The position numbers and the translations under genes are program-made. The notes beneath the pieces were generated by a model, which did no database searches, was not told where the DNA came from, and worked only from the letters and a program-made list of their open reading frames with translations. A DNA stretch of 64,000 nt from Acidobacteriota bacterium (lineage in GTDB: Bacteria > Acidobacteriota > Terriglobia > Terriglobales > Acidobacteriaceae), in assembly GCA_013289685.1 (NCBI GenBank), contig JABCZL010000016.1, positions 62,001-126,000 of the forward strand, in the 5' to 3' direction. Below, piece after piece: positions 9,604-18,569 of this stretch (positions are counted from its first letter, which is position 1; each line of letters begins with the position of its first letter).

Positions 9604-9675
9604 GCGGGAAGTAGAATCCCAAGCAGCTGGAGATCCGGTAGAGAACAGCTTCCGGTACAGATCGAGCGGCAAGTC

Positions 9676-10539
9676 TTGAGCCGACACGGGAATATTACAG
9701 TGGCGAAAAAAGAACTAACCGTAGAGAACAACGTCGCGGCGGACAAAGAGAAGCGGAAGGACCCTGCAGCGATGGAGAAGACGAAGGCAGCCGACGCGGA
9801 AGAGAAGCCGAAGGAAACGACGGTCGAGTTTCTCTCGTCGCTGGCGGCAGTGCTGGTGACGGGGCTGTTCATCATCACGTTCGTGGTGCAGGCGTTCGAG
9901 ATTCCGTCGAGTTCGATGGAGAAGACGCTGCTGATTGGCGACCACGTTTTCGTGAACCGCATCCAGTTCGCTCCCAAGAGTTCGTGGGTGGGTCGGCTTC
10001 TTCCCTATCGTGACGTGCACTTTCGGGACATCGTCGTGTTTCTCTCGCCGGAGACCCCCGGACTCTATGTCGTGAAGCGCATCATCGGCGTTCCTGGAGA
10101 TAAGATTCACGTACGTAACGGGGTGGTATATCGCAACGGCGTTGCACTCGAGGAGCCGTACGTGGACCACGACGACGATAGGCCGGATTCTTACCGCAAT
10201 GATTTTCCGGCGGTGCCCCCAGGCGATGACCCTAATGTGTGGACCAACTGGGCGATTGATCTGCCTTCTTATATACAAGGAGACGATATCGTGGTGCCGC
10301 CCGATCACTACTTCGCTATGGGCGATCATCGCGGCGTGAGCCTGGACAGCCGCTACTGGGGATTCATTCCCAAAGACAATGTCATCGGGCGTCCGATGTT
10401 CATCTACTGGTCGTTTGAGACACCGAGTGATCAGTACATGAAGACGGCATGGAGCGATCGGATGCTGTTTCTCGGCCACGTGGTGCTGCACTTTTTCGAT
10501 AAGACAGAATGGAAGCGGACGCTCCGGATAGTGCGATGA
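9676..10539 (+). CDS. lepB: Signal peptidase I (second copy)
   Basis: A second, divergent signal peptidase I of 287 residues. A Lys/Glu-rich cytoplasmic tail of about 50 residues precedes one transmembrane helix (LVTGLFIITFVVQAF), then IPSSSMEKTLL with the catalytic Ser. The catalytic Lys is in YVVKRIIGVPGD and the box MGDHRGVSLDSRYWG follows; here NRDNS is replaced by HRGVS, a common variant. The start is uncertain: TTG 9676 or GTG 9700, neither with a strong ribosome-binding site. It lies 184 bases after the first copy and just before the AsmA-like gene. Confidence 0.9.
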   Translation: MSRHGNITVAKKELTVENNVAADKEKRKDPAAMEKTKAADAEEKPKETTVEFLSSLAAVLVTGLFIITFVVQAFEIPSSSMEKTLLIGDHVFVNRIQFAPKSSWVGRLLPYRDVHFRDIVVFLSPETPGLYVVKRIIGVPGDKIHVRNGVVYRNGVALEEPYVDHDDDRPDSYRNDFPAVPPGDDPNVWTNWAIDLPSYIQGDDIVVPPDHYFAMGDHRGVSLDSRYWGFIPKDNVIGRPMFIYWSFETPSDQYMKTAWSDRMLFLGHVVLHFFDKTEWKRTLRIVR

Positions 10540-10566
10540 GGCCCCTCGAACTCCAGTAAGGGCGCG

Positions 10567-13131
10567 GTGAAGCTCTTCTCCTCCAAACGGCGAATCGTGG
10601 CGGCGGCAGCACTCATCGTGCTGGCGCTGTTTCTTCTGCGGCCCGGCGCCTCCCGTTTGAAGTCTCGGATTATATCTTCCATCAGCGCGGGAGTTGGCCG
10701 ACCCGTGGACGTTGGCTCCGTTCATCTCCGGCTGCTGCCCCGGCCGGGATTCGATCTGGAAAATCTGGTGGTGTACGACGACCCCGCGTTCGGAGCCGAG
10801 CCCATGCTGCGGGCGAGCGAAGTAACGGCGGCGCTGCGTCTTACTTCGCTGATGCGCGGGCGATTGGAAATCGCGCGCCTGGATCTGACCGAGCCGAGTC
10901 TGAATCTGGTCCACGGCGCGGGCGGGCGCTGGAATCTGGAAGCACTGCTGGAGCGCACGGCACACATCCCGCTGGCACCGACCGGAAAAGCGAAATCGGA
11001 GCCGCGGCCGGCATTTCCCTACATTGAAGCCACATCGGCGCGGATCAATTTCAAAAGCGGACCGGAGAAAAAACCCTACGCGCTGACCAACGCGGATTTT
11101 TCCTTGTGGCAGGATTCGGACAATAGCTGGGGCGTGCGATTGAAGGCGCAACCCTTCCGCACCGACTTGAATTTGAACGACACCGGCCTGCTGCAGGTGA
11201 GCGGCACGTGGCAGCGCGCGGAAGCTCTGCGTGACACACCGCTGCAATTCAGCGTGGAATGGAGCCGCGCCCAACTCGGGCAGTTCACGAAATTCTTCAC
11301 GGGGAACGATCAGGGCTGGCGGGGAGAGGTTCTGCTCGATGCGGCTTTGAAGGGAACTCCGGCGAAGCTGCAGATCACAAGTACAGGGTCGATTCAGGAT
11401 TTCCGGCGTTACGACATCACGAGCGGCCGGGCGCTGCGGCTGGCGGGACACTGCGACGCGGAGTACAGTTCGCTCAATCAGGCATTTCACGGGCTGGTCT
11501 GCAGCGCTCCGGTGGGAGGCGGTTTCGTCACGTTGAAGGGGAACATGGGGCTTCCGGGAAGCCACAGTTATGGCCTCACGCTGACCGCTGACAATGTGCC
11601 TGCGAGTGCGGCGGCGGTGCTGGCGGAGCGGGCGAAAGCGAATCTACCCGAGGATCTGGTGGCCACGGGAACTCTGCGGGGAAGCGTTCGAATCGAAGAA
11701 AACGCAGCGGCTGGGTCGAGAGTCCAATTCGAAGGGCGGGGCGAGATCGCCGACTTTCACCTGGCTTCAGCCGCAAATAAGGCGGAGATTGGACCGGAGA
11801 CGATTCCCTTCCTGATGACGACTGGCGATGCGGCGGGGCGCCCGCGCACGGTTTACAAAAGCTCGCCGGCCATGCGGGTGCCCGACGGTCCCCATGTCGA
11901 GCTCGGTCCCTTCCCTGTCGCAATCGGGCGAGCGGTGGCTCCGACGGTTCGAGGATGGGTCAACCGCGGTGGCTACAACATTTCCGTCGCGGGGGAAACG
12001 GAAGTTACGAAGGCTCTGCGCGCTGCCCGATTGTTTGGGCTGGCGGCGCTGCAGTCCACGACGGAGGGCAGCGCCCAGGTGGATCTGCAAATCGCGGGAA
12101 CGTGGGCGGGGCGTAGCAATGGCACGACCTCAGGATTCACGGGTCCGCAAATGACTGGGATGGCGAAGCTGCGGAATGTTCGCATCGCGATTCGTGGAGC
12201 GGCAGGACCGGTCGAGATTGCGTCGGCGGACATGCAGCTTTCGCCAGGCGAAGTCCGCGTCGCGAAATTGAATGCCAAGGCAGCCGACACGCTGTGGACT
12301 GGTTCGCTCACGATGCCGCGCGGCTGCGGAACTCCCGGGGCGTGTCAGGTGCACTTCGTGCTGAACGCGAATCAGATTACGCTCGGCGGATTGAGTGAGT
12401 GGGTGAGGCCGAGCCCGAAGGAGCGGCCGTGGTATCGCGTTCTGGAATCGAGCCCGCAAGCCGGGCCGTCGTTCCTGGCGAGCGTGCGCGCGTCCGGGCA
12501 GGTAACTACAGACCATTTGCAGATGCAGGGTCTGGCGGCAACGCGGGTTTCGGCGAAGGTTAACTTAGACAGTGGGAAACTCGAGATTTCAGACCTGAAC
12601 GCAGATTTTCTTGGTGGCAAGCATGGCGGCCAATGGCAGGCGGACTTCAGCGTGAAGCCGGCGGTTTGCAGGGGCAGCGGAAACCTGACGGGAATTTCGC
12701 TGGCGCGCCTTGCCGACGTGATGGAGAACGGGGGGATCGCGGGCACTGCTAATACCAGCTACGAAATAACGGGACCGTGCAGCGCCGGGTTCTGGACATC
12801 GGCGGAAGGTGCACTGCAATTTGAGATGAGAGACGGAAAGTTGCCGCACGTGGCGCTTGCAGAGGATGCGGAGGCGTTGACAATTACGCGCTTTGCGGGG
12901 GAGGCGCGATTGCAGGCGGGAAAGATCGAGATGAAGGATGCTCACCTGAATTCTCCGGAAGGAAAGTTTCTGGTGAGCGGGACTGCGTCGTTGAAGAGCG
13001 ATCTGGATTTCAGGCTGGCAAAAGTTCCCAGTGGCGCCGCAGCCGTGGGCTACACGATAAGCGGCACACTGGAGGAACCGCGCGTGATTCCTTTGATCGG
13101 TCCTGAAACCCAGGCGCGGTTGAAACCGTAA
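10567..13131 (+). CDS. AsmA-family outer-membrane biogenesis protein
   Basis: An 854-residue protein with one N-terminal transmembrane helix (VAAAALIVLALFLL, about residues 10-26). The AsmA N-terminal domain follows, with the typical opening GRPVDVGSVHLRLLPRPGFDLENLVVYDDP. A long beta-strand-rich periplasmic region ends in an AsmA C-terminal-like part (AEDAEALTITRFAGEARLQAGKIEM). Relatives such as AsmA, TamB and YhdP form bridge-like structures linked to phospholipid transport and outer-membrane assembly. The GTG start lies 27 bases after lepB with GTAAGGGCG upstream, suggesting co-transcription with the signal peptidase. Confidence 0.85.
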   Translation: MKLFSSKRRIVAAAALIVLALFLLRPGASRLKSRIISSISAGVGRPVDVGSVHLRLLPRPGFDLENLVVYDDPAFGAEPMLRASEVTAALRLTSLMRGRLEIARLDLTEPSLNLVHGAGGRWNLEALLERTAHIPLAPTGKAKSEPRPAFPYIEATSARINFKSGPEKKPYALTNADFSLWQDSDNSWGVRLKAQPFRTDLNLNDTGLLQVSGTWQRAEALRDTPLQFSVEWSRAQLGQFTKFFTGNDQGWRGEVLLDAALKGTPAKLQITSTGSIQDFRRYDITSGRALRLAGHCDAEYSSLNQAFHGLVCSAPVGGGFVTLKGNMGLPGSHSYGLTLTADNVPASAAAVLAERAKANLPEDLVATGTLRGSVRIEENAAAGSRVQFEGRGEIADFHLASAANKAEIGPETIPFLMTTGDAAGRPRTVYKSSPAMRVPDGPHVELGPFPVAIGRAVAPTVRGWVNRGGYNISVAGETEVTKALRAARLFGLAALQSTTEGSAQVDLQIAGTWAGRSNGTTSGFTGPQMTGMAKLRNVRIAIRGAAGPVEIASADMQLSPGEVRVAKLNAKAADTLWTGSLTMPRGCGTPGACQVHFVLNANQITLGGLSEWVRPSPKERPWYRVLESSPQAGPSFLASVRASGQVTTDHLQMQGLAATRVSAKVNLDSGKLEISDLNADFLGGKHGGQWQADFSVKPAVCRGSGNLTGISLARLADVMENGGIAGTANTSYEITGPCSAGFWTSAEGALQFEMRDGKLPHVALAEDAEALTITRFAGEARLQAGKIEMKDAHLNSPEGKFLVSGTASLKSDLDFRLAKVPSGAAAVGYTISGTLEEPRVIPLIGPETQARLKP

Positions 13132-13173
13132 TTCTGGCGTAGCGGGCTAAAGCATTGTGATGACATAAATCGA

Positions 13174-13359
13174 ATGAGACATCCTAAGAAATCTACCGGC
13201 GAGCCTATCAAGAAGGTGCCGAAGCACAACCTCCGACCGGACCGCCCCAAACGCATGGAGCAGGAGGCCGCGGATTTCTTCGCCAACGCTGAAGAAGATT
13301 CCGTACGCGAAAGGTATGCGTACCAGACAGTCTCCATGAGAGCGTTGTGCCGACGATGA
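13174..13359 (+). CDS. Possible small basic protein, 61 aa
   Basis: A short frame rich in Lys, Arg and Pro (RHPKKSTGEPIKKVPKHNL at its start). It sits in the gap between the AsmA-like gene and the convergent amidohydrolase. No good ribosome-binding site precedes the ATG and no family is recognised. It may be a real small protein or chance. Confidence 0.3.
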   Translation: MRHPKKSTGEPIKKVPKHNLRPDRPKRMEQEAADFFANAEEDSVRERYAYQTVSMRALCRR

Positions 13360-13365
13360 GGGATT

Positions 13366-15075
13366 CTAGGGCACGTATCCCGGGCCGCGCAGCACTTTGC
13401 CGGGGAGAGCGCCCGTCATCTTGCCCTGATCGATCACGGGCACGCCGTTGACCAGCACGTAGTCCATCCCTTCGGAAAGCTGCTTGGGATTGTCGAACGT
13501 AGCGCGATCATGCACGGTCGCGGGATCGAAGATCACAACGTCAGCCCACATGCCCGCCTTGAGGATGCCCCGATCGGTGAGGCGCATGCGCTGCGCGGGC
13601 AGCGCCGAGAACTTGCGAATGGCGTCGACCAGGGTCAGGACTTTTTCTTCGCGCACATACTTTGACAGGATGCGGGGGAACGTGCCGTAGGCGCGGGGAT
13701 GAGGATGCGCCTGGCCGAGAATTCCCTCGGGCGACGTGCCTTCGGAGTCGTTGTCGATAGCGACCCACGGCTCTTGCAGCGCGAGCGTCACATCGGGTTG
13801 CGACATGCCGAAAACGGCGACTCCGGTCGATGGATCCTGGATGAGAAAGTCGAAGAGCGCGTCCATGGGATCTTTGTTCCACAACGTGGCGATCTCTGAG
13901 AGACGCTTGCCCTGCAGCGACAGCAGGGATGGATTCTCGACGGCGCCGATCATAATGGCGTCGGGGCCCGGGATCTCCTGCCATTCGTTGTCCCAGTCAC
14001 GGGAAGGAGTGAGCATGTCTTTGCGAATGCGCGTGCGGGTGGCGGGATCTTTCAGCCGCTCCACCAATTTTGCAGTGCCGCCATCGTGCGCCCATGGCGG
14101 GATGAACGCGGAGAAATCGTTGTACCACGCAGTGTAAGCATAGGTGTCGGCAGTAACATCGGCTCCAGCGGCGCGGGCAGCGCTGATCTTGGCGACAACT
14201 TCGGGCATGCGTCCCCAATTGTTCTTACCCGCAACCTTGATGTGCCAGATCTCGACGGGAATGTGGGCCTCATGGCCGATGCGAAGGGCCTCGTCGATGG
14301 CTTCGAGTACCGAGTCGCTTTCATTACGCATGTGGGTCGCGTAGATGCCGCCGGATTTTGCGGCTTCAGTGGCAAGGGCGATCAGTTCGTCCGTCTTGGC
14401 GTAGGGCGCGGGTGCGTATTCGAGCGAAGTGGACAGGCCGACCGCGCCGTCCTTCATCGCGTCGCGCACCAGCATTTTCATCTGTTCGAGTTGCTCGGGC
14501 GTGGGCTGCTTGTCATCGTCGCCCAGCACCATGCGGCGGACTTGCGTGGCGCCGACGTAGGTTGCAAGGTTGATGCCCATGCCCTGCTTTTCAAGTCGCG
14601 CGAAATATTGACGGAGCGTGCGCCAGTCGGGAGTGACTTTGTAGTGGTCGTAGCCGCTGCGGTCGGACTGGAGGATCGCGTCGTTGAGCGGCGCGATCGA
14701 ATTGCCTTCGCCCGTAACTTCTGAGGTGATGCCCTGGAAGATTTTCGAGGGCAGGCGCGGGTCGACAAGAATCGTGAGTTCCGATTGGCCCAGCATGTCG
14801 ATAAAGCCGGGGGCGACGACTTTTCCGCCAGCGTCAATCGTGCGGGTCCGCGGAGCGGCGGCTAGATTGCCGATGGCTGCGATTTTTCCGTCGCGGATGC
14901 CGACGTCCCCCGAATACCACGGAGAGCCGGTGCCGTCGATGATGCGGCCGTTGGTGATGACGAGATCGAAAGCCGGCGTTTGGGTGAACGAAAACGAAGC
15001 GAGGAGCAGGAGTGCAAGGAAGACGAGAATGCGAATTGCGGTTGGCAATGTCGTCGGGATGCTTCTGTTCATCAT
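13366..15075 (-). CDS. Exported amidohydrolase, D-aminoacylase-like, lacking HxH
   Basis: A 569-residue member of the D-aminoacylase / N-acyl-D-amino-acid deacylase group of amidohydrolases. The signal peptide (ILVFLALLLLASFSF) indicates export. Family landmarks are FDLVITNGRIIDGTGSPW, THMRNESDSVLEAI (metal His), VEIWHIKVAGKNNW (metal His), an Asp-containing segment (IDNDSEG) and the C-terminal GxWADVVIFDP. The first metal site is altered: where the superfamily has GFIDxHxH this protein has GFIDMLGQSE, and the usual Cys region reads TGEGNSIAPL. It may be a one-metal or altered enzyme. Substrate unknown; peptidoglycan or D-amino-acid derivatives are plausible. Confidence 0.85.
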   Translation of the reverse strand: MMNRSIPTTLPTAIRILVFLALLLLASFSFTQTPAFDLVITNGRIIDGTGSPWYSGDVGIRDGKIAAIGNLAAAPRTRTIDAGGKVVAPGFIDMLGQSELTILVDPRLPSKIFQGITSEVTGEGNSIAPLNDAILQSDRSGYDHYKVTPDWRTLRQYFARLEKQGMGINLATYVGATQVRRMVLGDDDKQPTPEQLEQMKMLVRDAMKDGAVGLSTSLEYAPAPYAKTDELIALATEAAKSGGIYATHMRNESDSVLEAIDEALRIGHEAHIPVEIWHIKVAGKNNWGRMPEVVAKISAARAAGADVTADTYAYTAWYNDFSAFIPPWAHDGGTAKLVERLKDPATRTRIRKDMLTPSRDWDNEWQEIPGPDAIMIGAVENPSLLSLQGKRLSEIATLWNKDPMDALFDFLIQDPSTGVAVFGMSQPDVTLALQEPWVAIDNDSEGTSPEGILGQAHPHPRAYGTFPRILSKYVREEKVLTLVDAIRKFSALPAQRMRLTDRGILKAGMWADVVIFDPATVHDRATFDNPKQLSEGMDYVLVNGVPVIDQGKMTGALPGKVLRGPGYVP

Positions 15076-15127
15076 TCGTATCCTCAGGGGCTAAAGCCCT
15101 AAAACCTGTTGGACTCCTGACGCGGCC

Positions 15128-15322
15128 CTACGGATCCGACCTGGTGACCGGAACGAGGATCGCGTCTCCCAACAGCATACAAGCAGCGGCGGCGATGCTC
15201 ACGCAGAGAACGGCGGTCGAAGGCGTCTGGTGCTGGGGGTGGATGGTTCCCGCGCGGGAGTCGACCATACCACGGCGACCCAGGGCAAAGAGCAGGCGGC
15301 TGGCGGCGGCGCGGGCTTGCAA
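15128..15322 (-). pseudogene. Fragment of APC-family amino-acid permease
   Basis: The minus frame reads ASRLLFALGRRGMVDSR, then IHPQHQTPSTAVL and a hydrophobic run ending LLGDAILVPV. This matches the region around transmembrane helices 8-9 of amino acid/polyamine/organocation permeases (xRxLFALGRxG, HPxxxTP). Only about 60 codons remain, with no start and no flanking permease sequence. It abuts, and slightly overlaps in opposite orientation, the recombinase remnant at 15301. The identification is from memory of the family. Confidence 0.6.
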
Positions 15323-15504
15323 CGATCTTGTTCGACCTGGGGGTAGATCCAGAGATTGCTTCCAAGATTCTCCGGCACGCTGACAGCGCGGTCACGCGCA
15401 GGCACTATATAATGCTGGAATCACGCAAGCAGGGGCGCAAGGCTATGCGAAAACTGGAGTCTCTCGTGACCGAGAACGTGAAGCCCAGAAAGAAGAAACG
15501 CTGA
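15301..15504 (+). pseudogene. C-terminal remnant of a tyrosine recombinase (integrase)
   Basis: The plus frame reads RRGLATILFDLGVDPEIA, then KILRHADSAVTRRHYIML and a basic tail ending RKKKR before TGA. These are the last conserved blocks of a phage-type integrase: the catalytic Arg region (RRGLAT), LRHAD with the second-box His, and the nucleophile Tyr in RRHYIM. Everything upstream of the Arg block is missing and the permease fragment begins there. The remnant ends 71 bases before tRNA-Thr, a classic attachment-site neighbourhood. Confidence 0.7.
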
Positions 15505-15575
15505 ATGTCTTGTGACCTTTTTGTGACACAGGACGAAGGGCCGAAAGCGTCCTAAGCCGCATAAACACTGTATAA

Positions 15576-15651
15576 GCCGACGTAGCTCAGTTGGTAGAGC
15601 AGCCGATTCGTAATCGGCAGGTCAGCGGTTCAAGTCCGCTCGTCGGCTCCA
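15576..15651 (+). tRNA. tRNA-Thr (anticodon CGT)
   Basis: A complete 76-base cloverleaf with encoded CCA. The acceptor arms GCCGACG and CGTCGGC pair perfectly. The D arm is GCTCAGTTGGTAGAGC. The anticodon stem GCCGA/TCGGC encloses TTCGTAA, giving anticodon CGT, which reads ACG (Thr). The T arm is AGCGGTTCAAGTCCGCT. I see no second copy of its 3' end in the window, so any attachment-site partner is outside or lost. Confidence 0.97.
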
Positions 15652-15890
15652 TCGTTTCAGAAGCTTACGGATCAGTTCACCGAAACCTGCTGCACATCAA
15701 GCTATCTGGGCTTTCTTGACCTGCCTGCCGGACGAAAACTCCTTGTAATTTCTGAGGGTTTGGGCCGTCTTCTGTATAGACCGGCGAAGCGAAGGGGCCA
15801 GAAAAAACGGACGGAAGCGTCGCACGTCCAACCGATATACCACTGAAGGCGTCCAATGGGTAACGGTCGACAAGATAGGGTATCTCGATT

Positions 15891-17138
15891 ATGCGCACCG
15901 TTTTAGACATCTTCGGACAGATCTTCCGCAACTTGTGGGCGCACAAGCTGCGCTCGTTCCTGACCATGTTCGGGATCGCCTGGGGCGTGGGATCGCTGCT
16001 GCTGCTGGTGGGTGTGGGCGAAGGCTTCCGCTCGGGGAACAAGCGCGAGTTGGCCGAGTTTGGCAGGAACATCATGTTTCTCTTTCCTGGGCGCGCTCCG
16101 GCCGTGCAAGGCAGCATGAATTCCGCCCGCCCTTATTTGCTCACTTACCAGGATTACGTGGACGTCCGCACGCAGGCCCCGCACGTCGGCAATGCTTCCC
16201 CAATGCTCTCGCGCTCCGATCTGCATCAGGTGAGCGAGTTTGCCACGGCTGGAGTCGAAATACTGGGCGTGGAGCCCCAACTCAATCAGATCAGTTTTCT
16301 TCCCCTCAAAGAGGGGCGCTGGCTCAATGAAATGGACGAGTCGCAGAGCCGCAATGTAATCGTGCTGGGCAACGAACTGCAAAAAACGCTGTTTCCCGGG
16401 CGCCCGGCGGTGGGCGCATTCGTCCTGCTGAACGACATCCGGTTCGAAGTGATTGGCACCATTCCGCATCTTGGCCGCGGCGACAACACCTGGCTGAATA
16501 TGCGGGGCTACATTCCGTTCACGGTGATGGCTACGAATTTCCCGCTGAAGGGAGTGAACCACCAGAATTCTATTTCCTTCATTGAATACCAGCCGACCAG
16601 CACCGCCGAGCACAAACTGGCCCAGGACGATGTGCACAAGATCATTGCACGCAATCACGGATTTGACGCCCGTGATGAAAACGCCTTTGACGGCTGGGAT
16701 TCGATCCAGGAATCACAGATGGTGGGTACGATTTTCGACGTCATGAACATGTTCCTGGGAACGGTGGGAATGGTCACACTCGCGCTGGGCGCCATCGGGG
16801 TCATTAACATCATGCTGGTCGCAGTGAGCGAACGCACCCGTGAGATCGGATTGCGCAAGGCGCTGGGCGCAACCAATCGCAGCATTCTCTTCCATTTTTT
16901 TCTGGAAGGGCTGCTGCTCACGCTGGGCAGCGGGATGATCGGCATGCTTCTGGCTGCCGGCTTCATGGGGCTGATGGGAGGGATCGAGGGGCCGGGAGGA
17001 TTCGATCCGCCGAAATTGGTGCCGATGTCGGCCGTGCTGGCGATTGGCAGCCTAACTTTGGCGGGAGTGTTTGCCGGTCTTTATCCTGCGCGCAAAGCGG
17101 CCATGTTGCAGCCGGTGGAAGCCCTCCGCCAAGAGTAA
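15891..17138 (+). CDS. MacB/FtsX-type ABC transporter permease 1
   Basis: A 415-residue permease. The N-terminal transmembrane helix (LTMFGIAWGVGSLLLLVGVG, about residues 27-46) is followed by a large MacB-like periplasmic core domain (about 50-280), then three C-terminal FtsX helices beginning TLALGAIGVINIMLVAVSERTREIGLRKALGA. The sequence ends in the usual PARKAAMLQPVEALR. Such proteins act with a cytoplasmic ATPase as mechanotransmission or efflux complexes. No ATPase gene is adjacent; the paired second permease begins 46 bases downstream. The ATG lacks a strong Shine-Dalgarno sequence. Confidence 0.9.
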   Translation: MRTVLDIFGQIFRNLWAHKLRSFLTMFGIAWGVGSLLLLVGVGEGFRSGNKRELAEFGRNIMFLFPGRAPAVQGSMNSARPYLLTYQDYVDVRTQAPHVGNASPMLSRSDLHQVSEFATAGVEILGVEPQLNQISFLPLKEGRWLNEMDESQSRNVIVLGNELQKTLFPGRPAVGAFVLLNDIRFEVIGTIPHLGRGDNTWLNMRGYIPFTVMATNFPLKGVNHQNSISFIEYQPTSTAEHKLAQDDVHKIIARNHGFDARDENAFDGWDSIQESQMVGTIFDVMNMFLGTVGMVTLALGAIGVINIMLVAVSERTREIGLRKALGATNRSILFHFFLEGLLLTLGSGMIGMLLAAGFMGLMGGIEGPGGFDPPKLVPMSAVLAIGSLTLAGVFAGLYPARKAAMLQPVEALRQE

Positions 17139-17184
17139 TTCTGGACGAGAGTTAAGAGTAATGCTGGAAAGGTAAAGGTGATAC

Positions 17185-18426
17185 TTGTTCCGTGACCTGC
17201 TCCAAGAAGCCTACGGTGCCATGCGGCACAATCGCCGCCGCACCGCGCTCACCATGCTGGGTATGGCTTGGGGCATTGCGACCGTAGTCATGCTGCTGGC
17301 GTATGGCGATGGTTTTGGCCAGGCCTGCGCCAACATCTTCGCTAATTTCGGCACTAAACTCGTCATCGTGGTGCCGGGCCGCACTTCCATGCAGGCGGGT
17401 GGAAAAAAGGCAGGAGCCCTGGTCCGCTTTACGCAAGATGATTTGGAGACCCTGACCACCAACCTTCCGCAGATCACCCACATCACGCCTGAAGTCAGCA
17501 AGCAGGCCAGCGTGCAATACGATACCCGGGTCTTCACCTGGGGGGTCACCGGCAATTATCCCAATGTGTTTGATGTGCGCGCCCTCAAGATGGGGCAGGG
17601 ACGCTTCTACAACCCAGAAGATGAGATCCAGCGTGCCCGGGTCGCGGTGATCGGTGCCGAAGCCAAGGAAAAGCTGTTTTCCGGACGCAACGCGCTGGGG
17701 GAGCACATCCGGCTGGACGGTCTGAGCTTCGAAGTCATCGGTGTCCTGAAAGGCAAAATGCAGGAGGGAAATGACGATATCAACCGCGTCATATACGTGC
17801 CCTTCAGCACCATGAGCGATCTGAAGAACACACATTACCTGGACACCATCTGGTTCACCTACCAGACTCCGGAGTACGAGAGCCTGGAACAGACGGTCCG
17901 CACCATCATGGCGACGGAGCACAAGTTCAATTCGGCGGACCACCAGGCCATTGATGTGTTCAACCTGATGACGCAGGTGCATCAGTTCGAGATCATCACG
18001 ATCGGGTTGAAGATTCTGATGGGTTTCATCGGCACGCTGACCCTGGGAATTGGCGGCGTTGGGCTGATGAATATCATGCTGGTTTCGGTGACGCAGCGCA
18101 CGCGGGAGATCGGCGTGCAGAAGGCGCTGGGCGCACCCCGGCGGTACATCCTGATGCAGTTCCTGGCCGAAGCGCTGACTATTACCTGTGTGGGCGGCGT
18201 GCTGGGAGTGATCCTGGCTTACGTGGTGGCGCTTTCGGTTGGAAGGCTGACCTTATATAGCGCGTTCGCCAAGAACGCAGAAGCTGGCGATATTCGCCTG
18301 ATCATCGCACCGGGAACGCTGATCGCATCGACGCTCATTCTGGGCGCGGTGGGGTTGGTCAGCGGTATGATTCCGGCTTTCCGGGCCTCCCGGCTGGATC
18401 CAATCGAAGCCCTGCGCCACGAATAA
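17185..18426 (+). CDS. MacB/FtsX-type ABC transporter permease 2
   Basis: A 413-residue paralogue of the preceding gene. It has an N-terminal helix (ALTMLGMAWGIATVVMLLAYG), a periplasmic MacB core domain, and C-terminal FtsX helices with TQRTREIGVQKALGAPRR. It ends PAFRASRLDPIEALRHE. The start is TTG 17185, preceded by AAAGGTGA; the first residues are poorly defined. The two permeases probably form a heterodimer. Their ATPase and any MacA-like adaptor must be encoded elsewhere, because the upstream neighbour is tRNA-Thr and the downstream one a sugar operon. Confidence 0.88.
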   Translation: MFRDLLQEAYGAMRHNRRRTALTMLGMAWGIATVVMLLAYGDGFGQACANIFANFGTKLVIVVPGRTSMQAGGKKAGALVRFTQDDLETLTTNLPQITHITPEVSKQASVQYDTRVFTWGVTGNYPNVFDVRALKMGQGRFYNPEDEIQRARVAVIGAEAKEKLFSGRNALGEHIRLDGLSFEVIGVLKGKMQEGNDDINRVIYVPFSTMSDLKNTHYLDTIWFTYQTPEYESLEQTVRTIMATEHKFNSADHQAIDVFNLMTQVHQFEIITIGLKILMGFIGTLTLGIGGVGLMNIMLVSVTQRTREIGVQKALGAPRRYILMQFLAEALTITCVGGVLGVILAYVVALSVGRLTLYSAFAKNAEAGDIRLIIAPGTLIASTLILGAVGLVSGMIPAFRASRLDPIEALRHE

Positions 18427-18475
18427 TTCCTTTATCATCAGCCACTTGTGGGTAGTGCCGCGAACCCACCACTTT

Positions 18476-18493
18476 CGTGCCATATATGGCACG
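18476..18493. promoter_or_regulatory. Perfect 18-bp palindrome
   Basis: CGTGCCATA followed by TATGGCACG is perfectly self-complementary with no loop. This suits a dimeric DNA-binding protein better than an RNA hairpin. It is 50 bases after the permease gene and about 280 bases before the sugar operon. Confidence 0.4.
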
Positions 18494-18569
18494 GGTGAGC
18501 CATTTACTGGGGCTGGGAGTAGCGTTAAAGTCGTTCTTGAGCAGCACTTGGGGGAGGGCTGATCAACAG

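Noticed and set aside
9715-11565. A 616-codon open frame on the minus strand
   Set aside because: It lies opposite the second signal peptidase and the AsmA-like gene, has no recognisable domain and an Arg/His/Gln-rich composition typical of antisense frames in GC-rich DNA.
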